Of a stretch of 24,237 nt of DNA, positions 8,859 to 15,207 are shown in pieces (within the stretch, counting starts at the first letter, position 1; every line of letters begins with the position of its first letter). The stretch spans positions 1 through 24,237 of the forward strand of contig QNFJ01000011.1 of assembly GCA_003646305.1 (NCBI GenBank). Reading direction: 5' to 3'. Source of the DNA: Gammaproteobacteria bacterium. Lineage in GTDB: Bacteria > Pseudomonadota > Gammaproteobacteria > Methylococcales > UBA2780. Under the pieces are notes generated by a model. The model ran no database searches. It was not told the origin of the DNA and saw only the letters and a program-made list of their open reading frames with translations. Made by a program: the position numbers and the translations under genes.

Positions 8859-9488
8859 CTATTTAAATAAGGGTAAAAATTTTCGAGCGGCCTGACCGGG
8901 GTGTTCCTCTCCAAAAACTGCATCGATGACCGCTAGCAGATCTGCGCCTGCCTGTAGAAGTGATGAGGCATTATCAGCGGTGATACCGCCAATTGCTGTG
9001 ACAGGAATCGAGATCAGCTGCTTTGCATGAGTCAGAGTCTCCAGTTTAGCTGTTGAGGCTCCCGGTTTACTTTTGGACGGGAAAAACCGGCCAAAAGCAA
9101 TATAGCTTGCCCCGTTTTCTTCAGCTTCTATGGCACTTTGGATCGTGTTGTAGCAGGAGATGCCGATAATTGCTTTTTCAGGCAAACAGGCTTTTGCCTG
9201 AGCTAAATCACAATCACTTTTCCCCAGGTGCACGCCGTGCGCACCAACTGTTTTGGCCAGCTCGATATTGTCGTTGATGATTAGTGGAGTCGCGTGCTGA
9301 TTGCAGAGGGTTAAAAGCTGTTTTGCAATTTCTCGCTGGTCAGGAAGAGCATTTTTTTTATCTCGGTATTGAATCATCACTGCTCCACCTTGAATGGCTA
9401 GTCCTACATCATCAATGAGCTGGTGATGTGATTTGAATTCACCTGTTATGGCGTAGAGCCCGCGTTTGGGCAGTTCGACGCTAGTCAT
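8859..9488 (-). CDS. thiE: Thiamine-phosphate synthase
   Basis: Couples HMP pyrophosphate to the thiazole phosphate to give thiamine monophosphate; cytosolic TIM barrel. The product is 209 residues, normal for ThiE. The frame is open about 170 bases further upstream, but that part lies inside thiD and has no ThiE-like sequence, so I start at ATG 9488 (MTSVELPKRGLYAITGE). Its ATG overlaps the thiD stop in ATGACTAG (8 bases), which suggests translational coupling. Family motifs: MIQYRDK near the N-terminus, HGVHLGKSD, IGISCYN, FGRFFPSKSKPGA (pyrophosphate/Mg loop) and VTAIGGI toward the C-terminus. All key blocks look intact. It is the last gene of the thiD-thiE unit and ends just before the bidirectional terminator. 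hemL, a common next gene in relatives, is absent here. Confidence 0.96.
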   Translation of the reverse strand: MTSVELPKRGLYAITGEFKSHHQLIDDVGLAIQGGAVMIQYRDKKNALPDQREIAKQLLTLCNQHATPLIINDNIELAKTVGAHGVHLGKSDCDLAQAKACLPEKAIIGISCYNTIQSAIEAEENGASYIAFGRFFPSKSKPGASTAKLETLTHAKQLISIPVTAIGGITADNASSLLQAGADLLAVIDAVFGEEHPGQAARKFLPLFK

Positions 9489-10287
9489 TTGCTGCCCAGA
9501 AAAAGCGGTTGGGGAAGTACTGCCCTTTTCCGGGGCGGAATCCATTGTCCAATGACTGCCAGGTAAATTCCTGAGCTTCATTGATGGCTGCAAATATGGG
9601 TAGTCCCTGAGCAAGTAGCGCTGCAATTGTAGAGGCCAGTGTGCAGCCTGAACCATGATAGCTATGAGGCAGCCGATTCCAGCTGAAAGTTTCCAGTAGT
9701 TTACCTTGCTGGTAGAGGCGGTTATCGACGGTTTTGCTCTCTTCGTGTGCGCCGGTGATTAGCACTTGCTCACAGCCCATCTCCAGAAGTTTGATGCCAC
9801 ATTCATCAAGATCATCGAGATCAGGAGTAAGGCGTTTTGCTTCTATACTGTTTGGTGTAATGAGTGTTGAAATAGGGAGTAGTTTGGTTTGTATCGATTC
9901 AATCAATGATTGATTAGACAGTTCCGTACCTCCACCTGAGGCGAGGACAGGATCGAAGATAATCGGAATACCGCACCCCTCTAATTGCTCATGTATAACA
10001 TTAACAATTTCCAATGAGCCAATCAGGCCAATTTTGATTACGGTGGGCTTGATATCGGCCATCAAGATTTTAAGCTGCTCCGAGACTATTTTGGCTGGTT
10101 GTGGAATGACTGACTTTATATCGCAGCTATCCTGCACGGTCAATGCAGTAATAATGCTGCACGGTTGGCAACCCTGGCTGAAAATAGACTCGATATCGGC
10201 CTGAATACCGGCGCCGCCGCTGGGATCATGGCCAGAAATGGTGAGTACAACTGGCTGAGATGGTTTGTTCAAAATAGTTTTGCCCAC
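9481..10287 (-). CDS. thiD: Hydroxymethylpyrimidine/phosphomethylpyrimidine kinase
   Basis: Phosphorylates HMP and HMP-phosphate to HMP pyrophosphate, the substrate of ThiE encoded next. 268 residues, the usual length. Start is GTG at 10287. Ribokinase-fold motifs: TISGHDPSGGAGIQADI at about 16-32 (substrate and first Gly-rich loop), KIGLIGS, DPVLASGGG (about 115-123), ITPNSIEA (about 142-149), and the C-terminal anion hole/catalytic segment HGSGCTLASTIAALLAQG with the general-base position in GSGC. No TPP riboswitch can fit upstream: only 42 bases separate this GTG from the divergent rubredoxin ATG, and I see no thi-box. Regulation is therefore probably by another route or constitutive. The ribosome-binding site is weak. 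Confidence 0.96.
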   Translation of the reverse strand: MGKTILNKPSQPVVLTISGHDPSGGAGIQADIESIFSQGCQPCSIITALTVQDSCDIKSVIPQPAKIVSEQLKILMADIKPTVIKIGLIGSLEIVNVIHEQLEGCGIPIIFDPVLASGGGTELSNQSLIESIQTKLLPISTLITPNSIEAKRLTPDLDDLDECGIKLLEMGCEQVLITGAHEESKTVDNRLYQQGKLLETFSWNRLPHSYHGSGCTLASTIAALLAQGLPIFAAINEAQEFTWQSLDNGFRPGKGQYFPNRFFWAAND

Positions 10288-10329
10288 GGGTAAGATAGTA
10301 AGTTATTGAGAATAACTGGAATGGGTTCG

Positions 10330-10533
10330 ATGAAAAAGTACTTCTGTGTAAATTGTGGTTATATTTATGATGAACTTATGGGAGACCCCGAGCGGAGTAT
10401 TGCCCGTTGTACGCTGGTTTCAATGCTTGCTGAGGACTGGAGTTGCCCAGATTGTGGGGAAGGCGTTGAGCGGCTTTGTGCGCGAAGTGCCTTCGATTAC
10501 AAGGAGGAAATTGTTAAGGAAATGGATCGGTAG
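10330..10533 (+). CDS. Divergent rubredoxin
   Basis: 67-residue small electron carrier with one Fe(Cys)4 site. CVNCGYIYDELMGDP and DWSCPDCG supply both CxxC pairs at normal spacing, so the iron site should form. The central loop is unusual: the canonical GIxPGT turn reads SIARCT, so three normally conserved residues (G, P, G) are changed, each explainable by a single base substitution. This adds an extra Cys. The C-terminus is about 15 residues longer than the standard ~54-residue form and also contains a Cys. I start at ATG 10330 (MKKYFCVNCG), which matches normal rubredoxin N-termini and has GGA 9 bases upstream; ATG 10321 is possible. It is divergent from thiD, an arrangement I recall from other Gammaproteobacteria. 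The partner reductase is not in this window. Confidence 0.85.
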   Translation: MKKYFCVNCGYIYDELMGDPERSIARCTLVSMLAEDWSCPDCGEGVERLCARSAFDYKEEIVKEMDR

Positions 10534-10620
10534 GTTTCTTGATGGTATTCACAAATATTTTTGGTTAACGGTCTAGACTTGTTCTGGAGAGCAGATTATG
10601 TAGATAGGTAATTCAGTACG

Positions 10621-11142
10621 GTGATAAGCGATCCCTTTAAGTTTCAGGCGCTAGCTTCAGCGGCGAACGACTTCTGCCAGCTAATTGAAAATATTAAAAA
10701 GCTGGAGGAGAGTGAGTGGCTTTTTCCTATTACCCAAAGTTTGGCACAATTGCATGCGACGGTCTTGCAGTTTGACTCTGGAGGTATTGATTACCGGTTT
10801 TTCACTTTACCCGACCTTGATGATCGTTTTGAACTGTTTTTTAGCTTGAAACTGTTTCTTAAAGAGCAAGATAGTTACCCACTTGAGCGGGATTTGTCTA
10901 CAGATAGTGTTGGCACGACAGGTAGTCTGGCGGATGACTTTGCCGACATCTACTTTGAGCTAAAGCGAGGTTTGAACCTGCTCGATGCAGGTGTTATTCA
11001 TTGTGAAGAAGAGGCGTTAAAGCTCTGGCAGTCTGGTTTTATACTTCACTGGGGGCAGCACTTGGTTGATGCGCAAAGACATTTATACCGGCTTAGAATT
11101 CAGGAGATTTATTTAACGGTTCCGACTGTGCGGGCGAGATAG
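10621..11142 (+). CDS. DUF5063-family protein
   Basis: 173-residue soluble protein of unknown function. It resembles DUF5063 through its C-terminal signature: LADDFADIYFELKRGLNLLD (about 101-120) followed by W-x(1)-SGFILHWGQHLVDAQRHLYRLR (about 137-159), which has conserved Trp and His residues and looks largely helical. The N-terminal half is a helical, acidic region. Start is GTG 10621 with a poor Shine-Dalgarno (AGG about 12 bases up); no better in-frame start follows for 40 codons. It is 87 bases after the rubredoxin gene, so cotranscription is uncertain. Its last 34 bases overlap the 3' end of the convergent aldolase-like gene. Confidence 0.75.
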   Translation: MISDPFKFQALASAANDFCQLIENIKKLEESEWLFPITQSLAQLHATVLQFDSGGIDYRFFTLPDLDDRFELFFSLKLFLKEQDSYPLERDLSTDSVGTTGSLADDFADIYFELKRGLNLLDAGVIHCEEEALKLWQSGFILHWGQHLVDAQRHLYRLRIQEIYLTVPTVRAR

Positions 11143-11669
11143 GCGGTCTTCGCTGAAAGCTCCAGAGAGCAAACCCATTTGTAAGCGAGATTTATGCTTT
11201 CAGCGCAGCTGTATACACCGTGGCCACGAACAACAACAATAGAGTGTTTTGTTAACAGTGAGGAAACTCTACCGGGTGCCTCCTCAACATATCGGTCAAA
11301 ACGTATATCGATGACCGGAACAGTTCCGAAGTAATAAAAACCTTCAAAATCCACGGGCGTAAAGTCATTCCCGTCGAGTGTAAGCGCAATGGTGTAAGGA
11401 TTGTGGCTGTGAAGAACCGCATGGGCAGATGGATTGGCTAAATAAACAGCATTATGTAGTCCGGCATCAAGTGAAGAGCCTTCGGTGGTTTTTTTTTGGA
11501 GCTCGCAGTGGATTAATTTATCTGTGGAGAGCGTGTCAGCACAGGCTCCTGTGGGTGTCACCCAAAAGTGGTTGTCCTCACGAAGTGAGCAATTACCACT
11601 GTGTGAATCATTTAGGCCATATTGTCTTAGCCACTGGTAGGTTTGAATAAGCTCTTCTTTTGAGTTCAT
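11109..11669 (-). CDS. Class II aldolase/adducin-family protein
   Basis: 186-residue zinc-dependent lyase/epimerase fold related to FucA, AraD and MtnB. The N-terminal GLNDSHSGNCSLR (about 18-30) is the phosphate-binding signature. Metal ligands appear as H87 and H89 in AVLHSHNP and H150 in RGHGVYS. The acid/base position before LH is Asp (D68, in SSLDAGLH) as in AraD, rather than the Glu of FucA. Substrate is unknown. It is shorter than typical 210-230-residue members, mainly at the C-terminus. Its ATG overlaps the stop of the PepSY gene (ATGA), so it is translated as the last member of the Fur-controlled porin/flavoprotein/PepSY operon. A cytosolic sugar-type lyase is not an obvious partner for that system. 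The 3' end overlaps the convergent DUF5063 gene by 34 bases. Confidence 0.88.
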   Translation of the reverse strand: MNSKEELIQTYQWLRQYGLNDSHSGNCSLREDNHFWVTPTGACADTLSTDKLIHCELQKKTTEGSSLDAGLHNAVYLANPSAHAVLHSHNPYTIALTLDGNDFTPVDFEGFYYFGTVPVIDIRFDRYVEEAPGRVSSLLTKHSIVVVRGHGVYSCAESINLAYKWVCSLELSAKTAYLARTVGTVK

Positions 11670-12445
11670 TTTTTACGTTTATAATGTCTTCTCTGTCGCA
11701 GCCAAAGCCAAAACCCACTGAATGCAAGGAAGATAAATAATAGCGTGGCAACGTCAACAAAGAAAACACCTGCAACACCAAAAATACGGCCACTATGAAG
11801 GTCAAGAATAAAGCGCTCCAACGGAATTATGTTTTGACGAAAATGGTGAGAAATCTCTTCAGAGAGCTGTTTTGGTAAAGCCCTTTCAGCAGACCATTGG
11901 GTGTTATTGACTGCTAGGTTCTCCCAGGATAATAGTCCATCTGTACTGTATAAGATGCCACTTGACGAGTCGATAACGGGTTGCTCGAGATTATTTAACC
12001 CTATTCGATAAATATTAGCTGGTAAGCCTTCAGCGGGGGTGATGCGCTCTATTAATTCACCTTCATTTGTAATGAGTACAATTTCGAGGCTGAAAGCAAT
12101 CACGATAAAGCCATCAGTTTTGACCACACCGATTAAAGGGGACTTATTTTTGTGCGGCAGAGGTCGTGTATCCAGATATAACTGTTCTTCAATTTGGCTA
12201 ACCCAGTGGCTGCCAGACTTGAAGCTATTTGTGGGAGGTGAAAGTTTCAGGCCATACCAGTCCAGAAGAATATTAGATTTAAGCTTTTTTTCATCGAGCT
12301 TGAATGTTTCTGTGTGGTTGAGAAGAAGTCCGGTTAAGCTCAGTATCACGACCACTAAAGCGACACTAATGCCAATATAACGGTGCCAGATAAACAGAGA
12401 GTGGCGCAGGCGGCTGGGACTTGCCTTGCATTTGGGTCTGCTCAT
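11666..12445 (-). CDS. PepSY-domain inner-membrane protein
   Basis: 259-residue protein of the PepSY-TM class, linked in the literature to iron reduction and extracytosolic electron transfer. The N-terminus has the family signature HSLFIWHRYIGISVALV (about 15-31), which begins TM1 (about 23-44 ending LTGLLLNHTE). A periplasmic region of about 160 residues follows. The C-terminus ends with the second signature DLHSGRIFG (about 215-223) and TM2 (to about 247, LAFSGFWLWLRQRR). The His residues at both helix ends could ligate haem, but this is inference. The start overlaps the stop of the upstream FMN-binding gene by ATGA, and its own stop overlaps the aldolase start likewise. Tight coupling with an FMN-binding protein suggests that electrons pass through this protein to or from periplasmic flavin. 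Confidence 0.88.
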   Translation of the reverse strand: MSRPKCKASPSRLRHSLFIWHRYIGISVALVVVILSLTGLLLNHTETFKLDEKKLKSNILLDWYGLKLSPPTNSFKSGSHWVSQIEEQLYLDTRPLPHKNKSPLIGVVKTDGFIVIAFSLEIVLITNEGELIERITPAEGLPANIYRIGLNNLEQPVIDSSSGILYSTDGLLSWENLAVNNTQWSAERALPKQLSEEISHHFRQNIIPLERFILDLHSGRIFGVAGVFFVDVATLLFIFLAFSGFWLWLRQRRHYKRKK

Positions 12446-12996
12446 TGGCGAATTTCCTGATCAAATAACAATGCTAATTTTGCCAGTTTAGTGACAGCGC
12501 GAACAGAGAGTGTTGCTCCAGAGATGCCATCTATATTCTGATTTAGCTGCAGATCATCTTTTAATTGAGCATTTATGTATTGCTTGGTGAAGAAATCATG
12601 TTTCACTTCCCACCCTCGGCTTTCGCGAAAAGAAAGAACTTTGACGGTCTCAATTTTTCCTTGGTTAATAACAATGCCGACAGTAATAGGTTTAGTTTTG
12701 CCGATTTCATCGAGTATCCAGACGCTTTTACTATCCTGTTTTCTATAGCGAGTACGCAAAAAACCAGGTTTGTGAGCCAGAATTTTTTCGGCTTGTTGCC
12801 GAAGTGATTTATTTATCCAGAGAACATCAGTAGCAGGTGGGTTGCCGTTGAAAGAGTTGTTGATAAAATCTTCAGGTGGCAGATAGGTTTCGGCCTGAGG
12901 TGTGGTGGGATAAAAAAAAATAGAGATAACCAGCAGTATGCAGAAAAGAGGGGGCTTTTGCCCCCTCAGTAGAGTGATAAAGTTAGGATTGACCAT
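12442..12996 (-). CDS. Periplasmic FMN-binding-domain protein
   Basis: 184 residues: a short basic stretch and a hydrophobic signal/anchor (about 16-33, ending at TTPQA before ETYLPP), then an FMN_bind domain toward the C-terminus. The flavinylation motif DGISGAT is at residues 156-162, so Thr162 is the expected site for covalent FMN attachment through a phosphoester bond by an ApbE-type flavin transferase. No apbE gene lies in this window. The strand pattern before it (ITVGIVINQGKIETVKVLSFRESRGWE) is typical of FMN_bind. It is encoded 23 bases after the porin and overlaps the PepSY gene by ATGA, so the three are very likely one transcript. Predicted role: membrane-associated periplasmic one-electron flavin carrier in an iron-responsive redox chain. 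Function not shown directly. Confidence 0.88.
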   Translation of the reverse strand: MVNPNFITLLRGQKPPLFCILLVISIFFYPTTPQAETYLPPEDFINNSFNGNPPATDVLWINKSLRQQAEKILAHKPGFLRTRYRKQDSKSVWILDEIGKTKPITVGIVINQGKIETVKVLSFRESRGWEVKHDFFTKQYINAQLKDDLQLNQNIDGISGATLSVRAVTKLAKLALLFDQEIRQ

Positions 12997-13019
12997 CAGT
13001 CCATTTTAGAATCGATTGT

Positions 13020-14249
13020 TTAGAATTGATAGCCGATTCCAAGGTTTACACCATTCTGGTCTTTTCTGTTTTCGTGATTTTGGCGTTGGTAATCGGCCTT
13101 GATTACAACATCTTCATGCGGCCACCAGTTTACGCCGATATCCCACTGTTCCTTGCTGGTATCTTTGGCTTCGCCAGAATTACTGCCGGCCTGGTTATCC
13201 CATTGGTTATAACGGGCAAAAATACCGAGTTTAGAGTTGATCTTAAATGAAGGTTCAAGATAGAAACCATCCTGCTTGTCAGCACCAACGGCTTTTACCG
13301 CTGAACCCTCAATATCCCACATAGCATAAAGTGCTTTTAGTGTGAACGGCCCCGTTGTCCAGACTGCGTGCGTCTCGAACATATTGGCACTATCAGCACC
13401 ATCAGATGATATCTGAGAAATATCCTCTTGATACTGAGCTGTAAAAGCAAGCTCAAGGCCAGCAATACCTGTGTATTTGATACGGCCTGTTGCCGCTAAA
13501 TCATTCGCTTTAGCCTTGCTAGCTTTCTGCCTGCCTTTTCGGACGGCAAAATTATTTCCGGAGGTTGTCGCAAGACCAGAGTGAATGTAGGCATCGTAGC
13601 TGAAACCTCCGCCTAATTGTCCATATGCACCCGCACCCGCTTCCCACCAGGTTGCCGGAATAATATTTTTCTCAACTGGATTGCGCTCTGTGCCATAAAA
13701 TGTAGGGGGTTCATGGGTTTCATTAATGATCCCGACAGGGATCAGGAACAGACCTGCTCGAGCGGTATGTTTATCGTTAAGGTCAAAATCTAGGTAGGCT
13801 TGCTCAAGCTCAATCTCACCCTTTTTACCATCCCCAGCGATGCTGTGTTCAAGCTCCAATTCAGAGAAAAAGCGGATGTCATCGGTGAATTCATGGCCAA
13901 AGAAGAGAACAAAACGGTGGAAATCGATCTCATCTTTATCTGATGCGCCACCTTTTCCAGAAAGGTTGTTGTAATGCAGTTCGCCATAGGCGCCGATTGT
14001 GGTTTTGTTGACCCATTCAGCTGCTTTGACTATTCCGCTGTTGCTAACATTATCGGCGACGGTTTCTACCGCTGTAGTATTAGTTTCAACCTGGTTCGTT
14101 GTCTGGTTTAGCTGGGCTCTTAGCGCAGCATTTTCTTTTTCGACCTTTTCCAGTCGTTCTGCAAGCTCTTCGAGTGTTATGGCGCTGGCTTGCGAGCTTG
14201 CGCAGAGGAGGCCAATGGTTAGGGCCAGGAGTGATTTTCTGGGCTGCAT
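13020..14249 (-). CDS. Outer-membrane porin (OprO/P-like)
   Basis: 409-residue trimeric-porin-type beta barrel. Signal peptide at residues 1-23 (ending SSQASA before ITLEELAERLE). The mature N-terminus has a coiled coil (about 26-70, LEKVEKENAALRAQL then NQVETNTTAVETV), then alternating amphipathic strands from TTIGAYGELHYNN to the C-terminal LGIGYQF, whose final Phe is the BAM signal. The segment IDFHRFVLFFGHEFTDDI and ARAGLFLIPVGIINETHEPP resemble Porin_O_P proteins; many such porins take up phosphate or other anions, but the substrate here is unknown. GGAG lies 11 bases before ATG 14249. Upstream is a promoter with a Fur box between -35 and -10, so it should be induced by iron limitation. 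First gene of the porin/FMN/PepSY/aldolase operon. Confidence 0.9.
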   Translation of the reverse strand: MQPRKSLLALTIGLLCASSQASAITLEELAERLEKVEKENAALRAQLNQTTNQVETNTTAVETVADNVSNSGIVKAAEWVNKTTIGAYGELHYNNLSGKGGASDKDEIDFHRFVLFFGHEFTDDIRFFSELELEHSIAGDGKKGEIELEQAYLDFDLNDKHTARAGLFLIPVGIINETHEPPTFYGTERNPVEKNIIPATWWEAGAGAYGQLGGGFSYDAYIHSGLATTSGNNFAVRKGRQKASKAKANDLAATGRIKYTGIAGLELAFTAQYQEDISQISSDGADSANMFETHAVWTTGPFTLKALYAMWDIEGSAVKAVGADKQDGFYLEPSFKINSKLGIFARYNQWDNQAGSNSGEAKDTSKEQWDIGVNWWPHEDVVIKADYQRQNHENRKDQNGVNLGIGYQF

Positions 14250-14288
14250 TTCTTGCTAATCTCCGTAAAGGTAATGTTGGAATAAAAA

Positions 14289-14317
14289 AGCATAACAAGA
14301 ATCGTTCTCAATAGCAA
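14289..14317 (-). promoter_or_regulatory. Sigma-70 promoter of the porin operon
   Basis: On the minus strand TTGCTA (14312-14317) and TATGCT (14289-14294) are separated by exactly 17 bases. A Fur-like site fills the spacer. About 40 bases of leader precede the porin ATG. Confidence 0.6.
14294..14312 (-). promoter_or_regulatory. Fur box in the porin promoter
   Basis: Minus-strand ATTGAGAACGATTCTTGTT matches 15 of 19 positions of the gammaproteobacterial form AATGAGAATGATTCTCATT. It is centred in the spacer between -35 and -10, the classical position for iron-dependent repression. Confidence 0.65.
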
Positions 14318-14353
14318 TTCCGAGTAATTCCATGCTGGGTATATCATTTTTGG

Positions 14354-14707
14354 TTAATAGTTATAAGTCAAAATAGCGTGAAGCTGATAATCATTGCCAG
14401 AGCGATTTTTATCGTTGACCTGAGCATAGACAAGCTCAAAATTGGTCTGCTCTTTCCAGTTGTAGGTCAGATAAATATCGGCCTCTTCGACATCGTAATC
14501 ATCTTTATCTTTGGCATTGAACAGGCCAAATGCACCGCCTAACGTCAAGCTATCGGCTGCGGCATATTCGAGGGCGATAAGTGTTGGCTGGGCACGATCG
14601 CCGCTGATCGCATCAAGCGTTTGATATTCCATTGAGGTGTAGAAAGCACCGCCACCAAGACGGGGCAGGGCACCTTTATTGCTGTTGTAGGTGACCTTTC
14701 CCCTCCA
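14354..14707 (-). pseudogene. 3' remnant of a second porin gene
   Basis: About 117 codons of a beta-barrel C-terminus ending LHAILTYNY and stop. Porin-like strands are clear: LPRLGGGAFYTSMEYQTL, PTLIALEYAAADSLTLGGAF, EADIYLTYNWKEQTNFELVYAQ. There is no signal peptide and no ribosome-binding site. The frame is closed upstream by TAA at 14708-14710. The ATG at 14632 is an internal Met. Removing one base from the C4 run at 14700-14703 would join the frame to another ~30 open codons (to about 14795), but I do not recognise those as porin. The fragment is not a copy of the neighbouring intact porin's C-terminus (which ends GIGYQF). Best read as a truncated, inactive gene. The short interval 14708-14782 holds nothing else I recognise. 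Confidence 0.75.
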
Positions 14708-14782
14708 TTAGAACCATTGCTTGGATGAGATTTTCATAGATTTGACCCTCACCCCACATGATTTGCAGTTTTCTGTAAGGAT

Positions 14783-15061
14783 CTAGGGATCTAAGTTATG
14801 GCTAATTTCATAAATCGGTTGCACGGGGCATTGATTGTGGTCTGGCTCGGTTTTAAATAGCCTGCAGTTTTTCATTTCTTGCTTGCACGTTAATAGAAGT
14901 AAATCCTTAAATAGCCGTTGAATCTCTTTTTTTCCTTTGGGTTGGCTGTCTTGGTTTGTCTCTTGATAGCGCCAAGAGAGGTAAATAGCACCAGAGTGCG
15001 CCTCAATAACTTGCAACCGTGGTATTCCGTTTTCCAGCCATGCGTAGATGTGAAAACTCAT
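14783..15061 (-). CDS. Small Fur-box-associated protein, unknown function
   Basis: 92-residue soluble protein I do not recognise. I start at ATG 15061 (MSFHIYAWLENGIPRLQV), which has AGGA 8 bases upstream; the longer frame from 15121 would begin almost on the predicted transcription start. The N-terminal half looks like a short beta-rich domain (IYAWLENGIPRLQVIEAHSG then AIYLSWRY). It is followed by a charged linker and a helix (EIQRLFKDLLLLTCKQEMKN) with Cys at about position 60 in LLTCKQ and another at CRLF. No signal peptide or TM segment. The last residues (PIYEISHNLDP) run into the junction next to the porin remnant, so its true C-terminus may have been altered. A Fur-like site 65-85 bases upstream suggests iron-regulated expression. 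Confidence 0.6.
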   Translation of the reverse strand: MSFHIYAWLENGIPRLQVIEAHSGAIYLSWRYQETNQDSQPKGKKEIQRLFKDLLLLTCKQEMKNCRLFKTEPDHNQCPVQPIYEISHNLDP

Positions 15062-15125
15062 AATAATCATCCTTTTGATATAGATTCGGGTATCAGTGAA
15101 GTTGCATAAATGCCACGCCATTGAT

Positions 15126-15161
15126 ACGAATGATAATCGTTACTAATAAGAAAGCAAGCAA
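15126..15161 (-). promoter_or_regulatory. Fur box and promoter of the small gene
   Basis: Plus-strand 15126-15144 contains AATGATAATCGTTA, matching 13 of 19 positions of GATAATGATAATCATTATC. On the minus strand a candidate -35 TTGCTT (15156-15161) and -10 GATTAT (15133-15138) are 17 bases apart, and the Fur site covers the -10. The leader to ATG 15061 would be about 65 bases. Confidence 0.55.
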
Positions 15162-15207
15162 AAATATGCTTTGCTCGGGAAAAGTTTTATCAACTGGTGT
15201 GGGCGAC

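Noticed and set aside
9489..9656. N-terminal extension of thiE
   Set aside because: It lies wholly inside thiD in another frame and has no ThiE similarity; ATG 9488 gives a normal-length protein.
10355..10576. Alternative frame through the rubredoxin loop (GVLPVVRW looks like GIAPGTRW)
   Set aside because: The main frame aligns without gaps, with IA, T and EDW kept, and each odd residue is one base from the canonical codon, so a double frameshift is unnecessary.
13999..14314. Open frames on the plus strand opposite the porin start
   Set aside because: They are antisense to a clear signal peptide and coiled coil, have no recognisable domains, and reflect codon bias of the porin.
14776..14797. 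Short direct repeat GATCTAGGGATCTAAG near the porin remnant as a mobile-element scar
   Set aside because: It is only a 6-base GATCTA repeat spaced by two bases, and no inverted ends or transposase fragment could be identified.
15062..15121. Longer start of the small Fur-associated gene
   Set aside because: It would start almost at the predicted transcription start; ATG 15061 has AGGA at good spacing.
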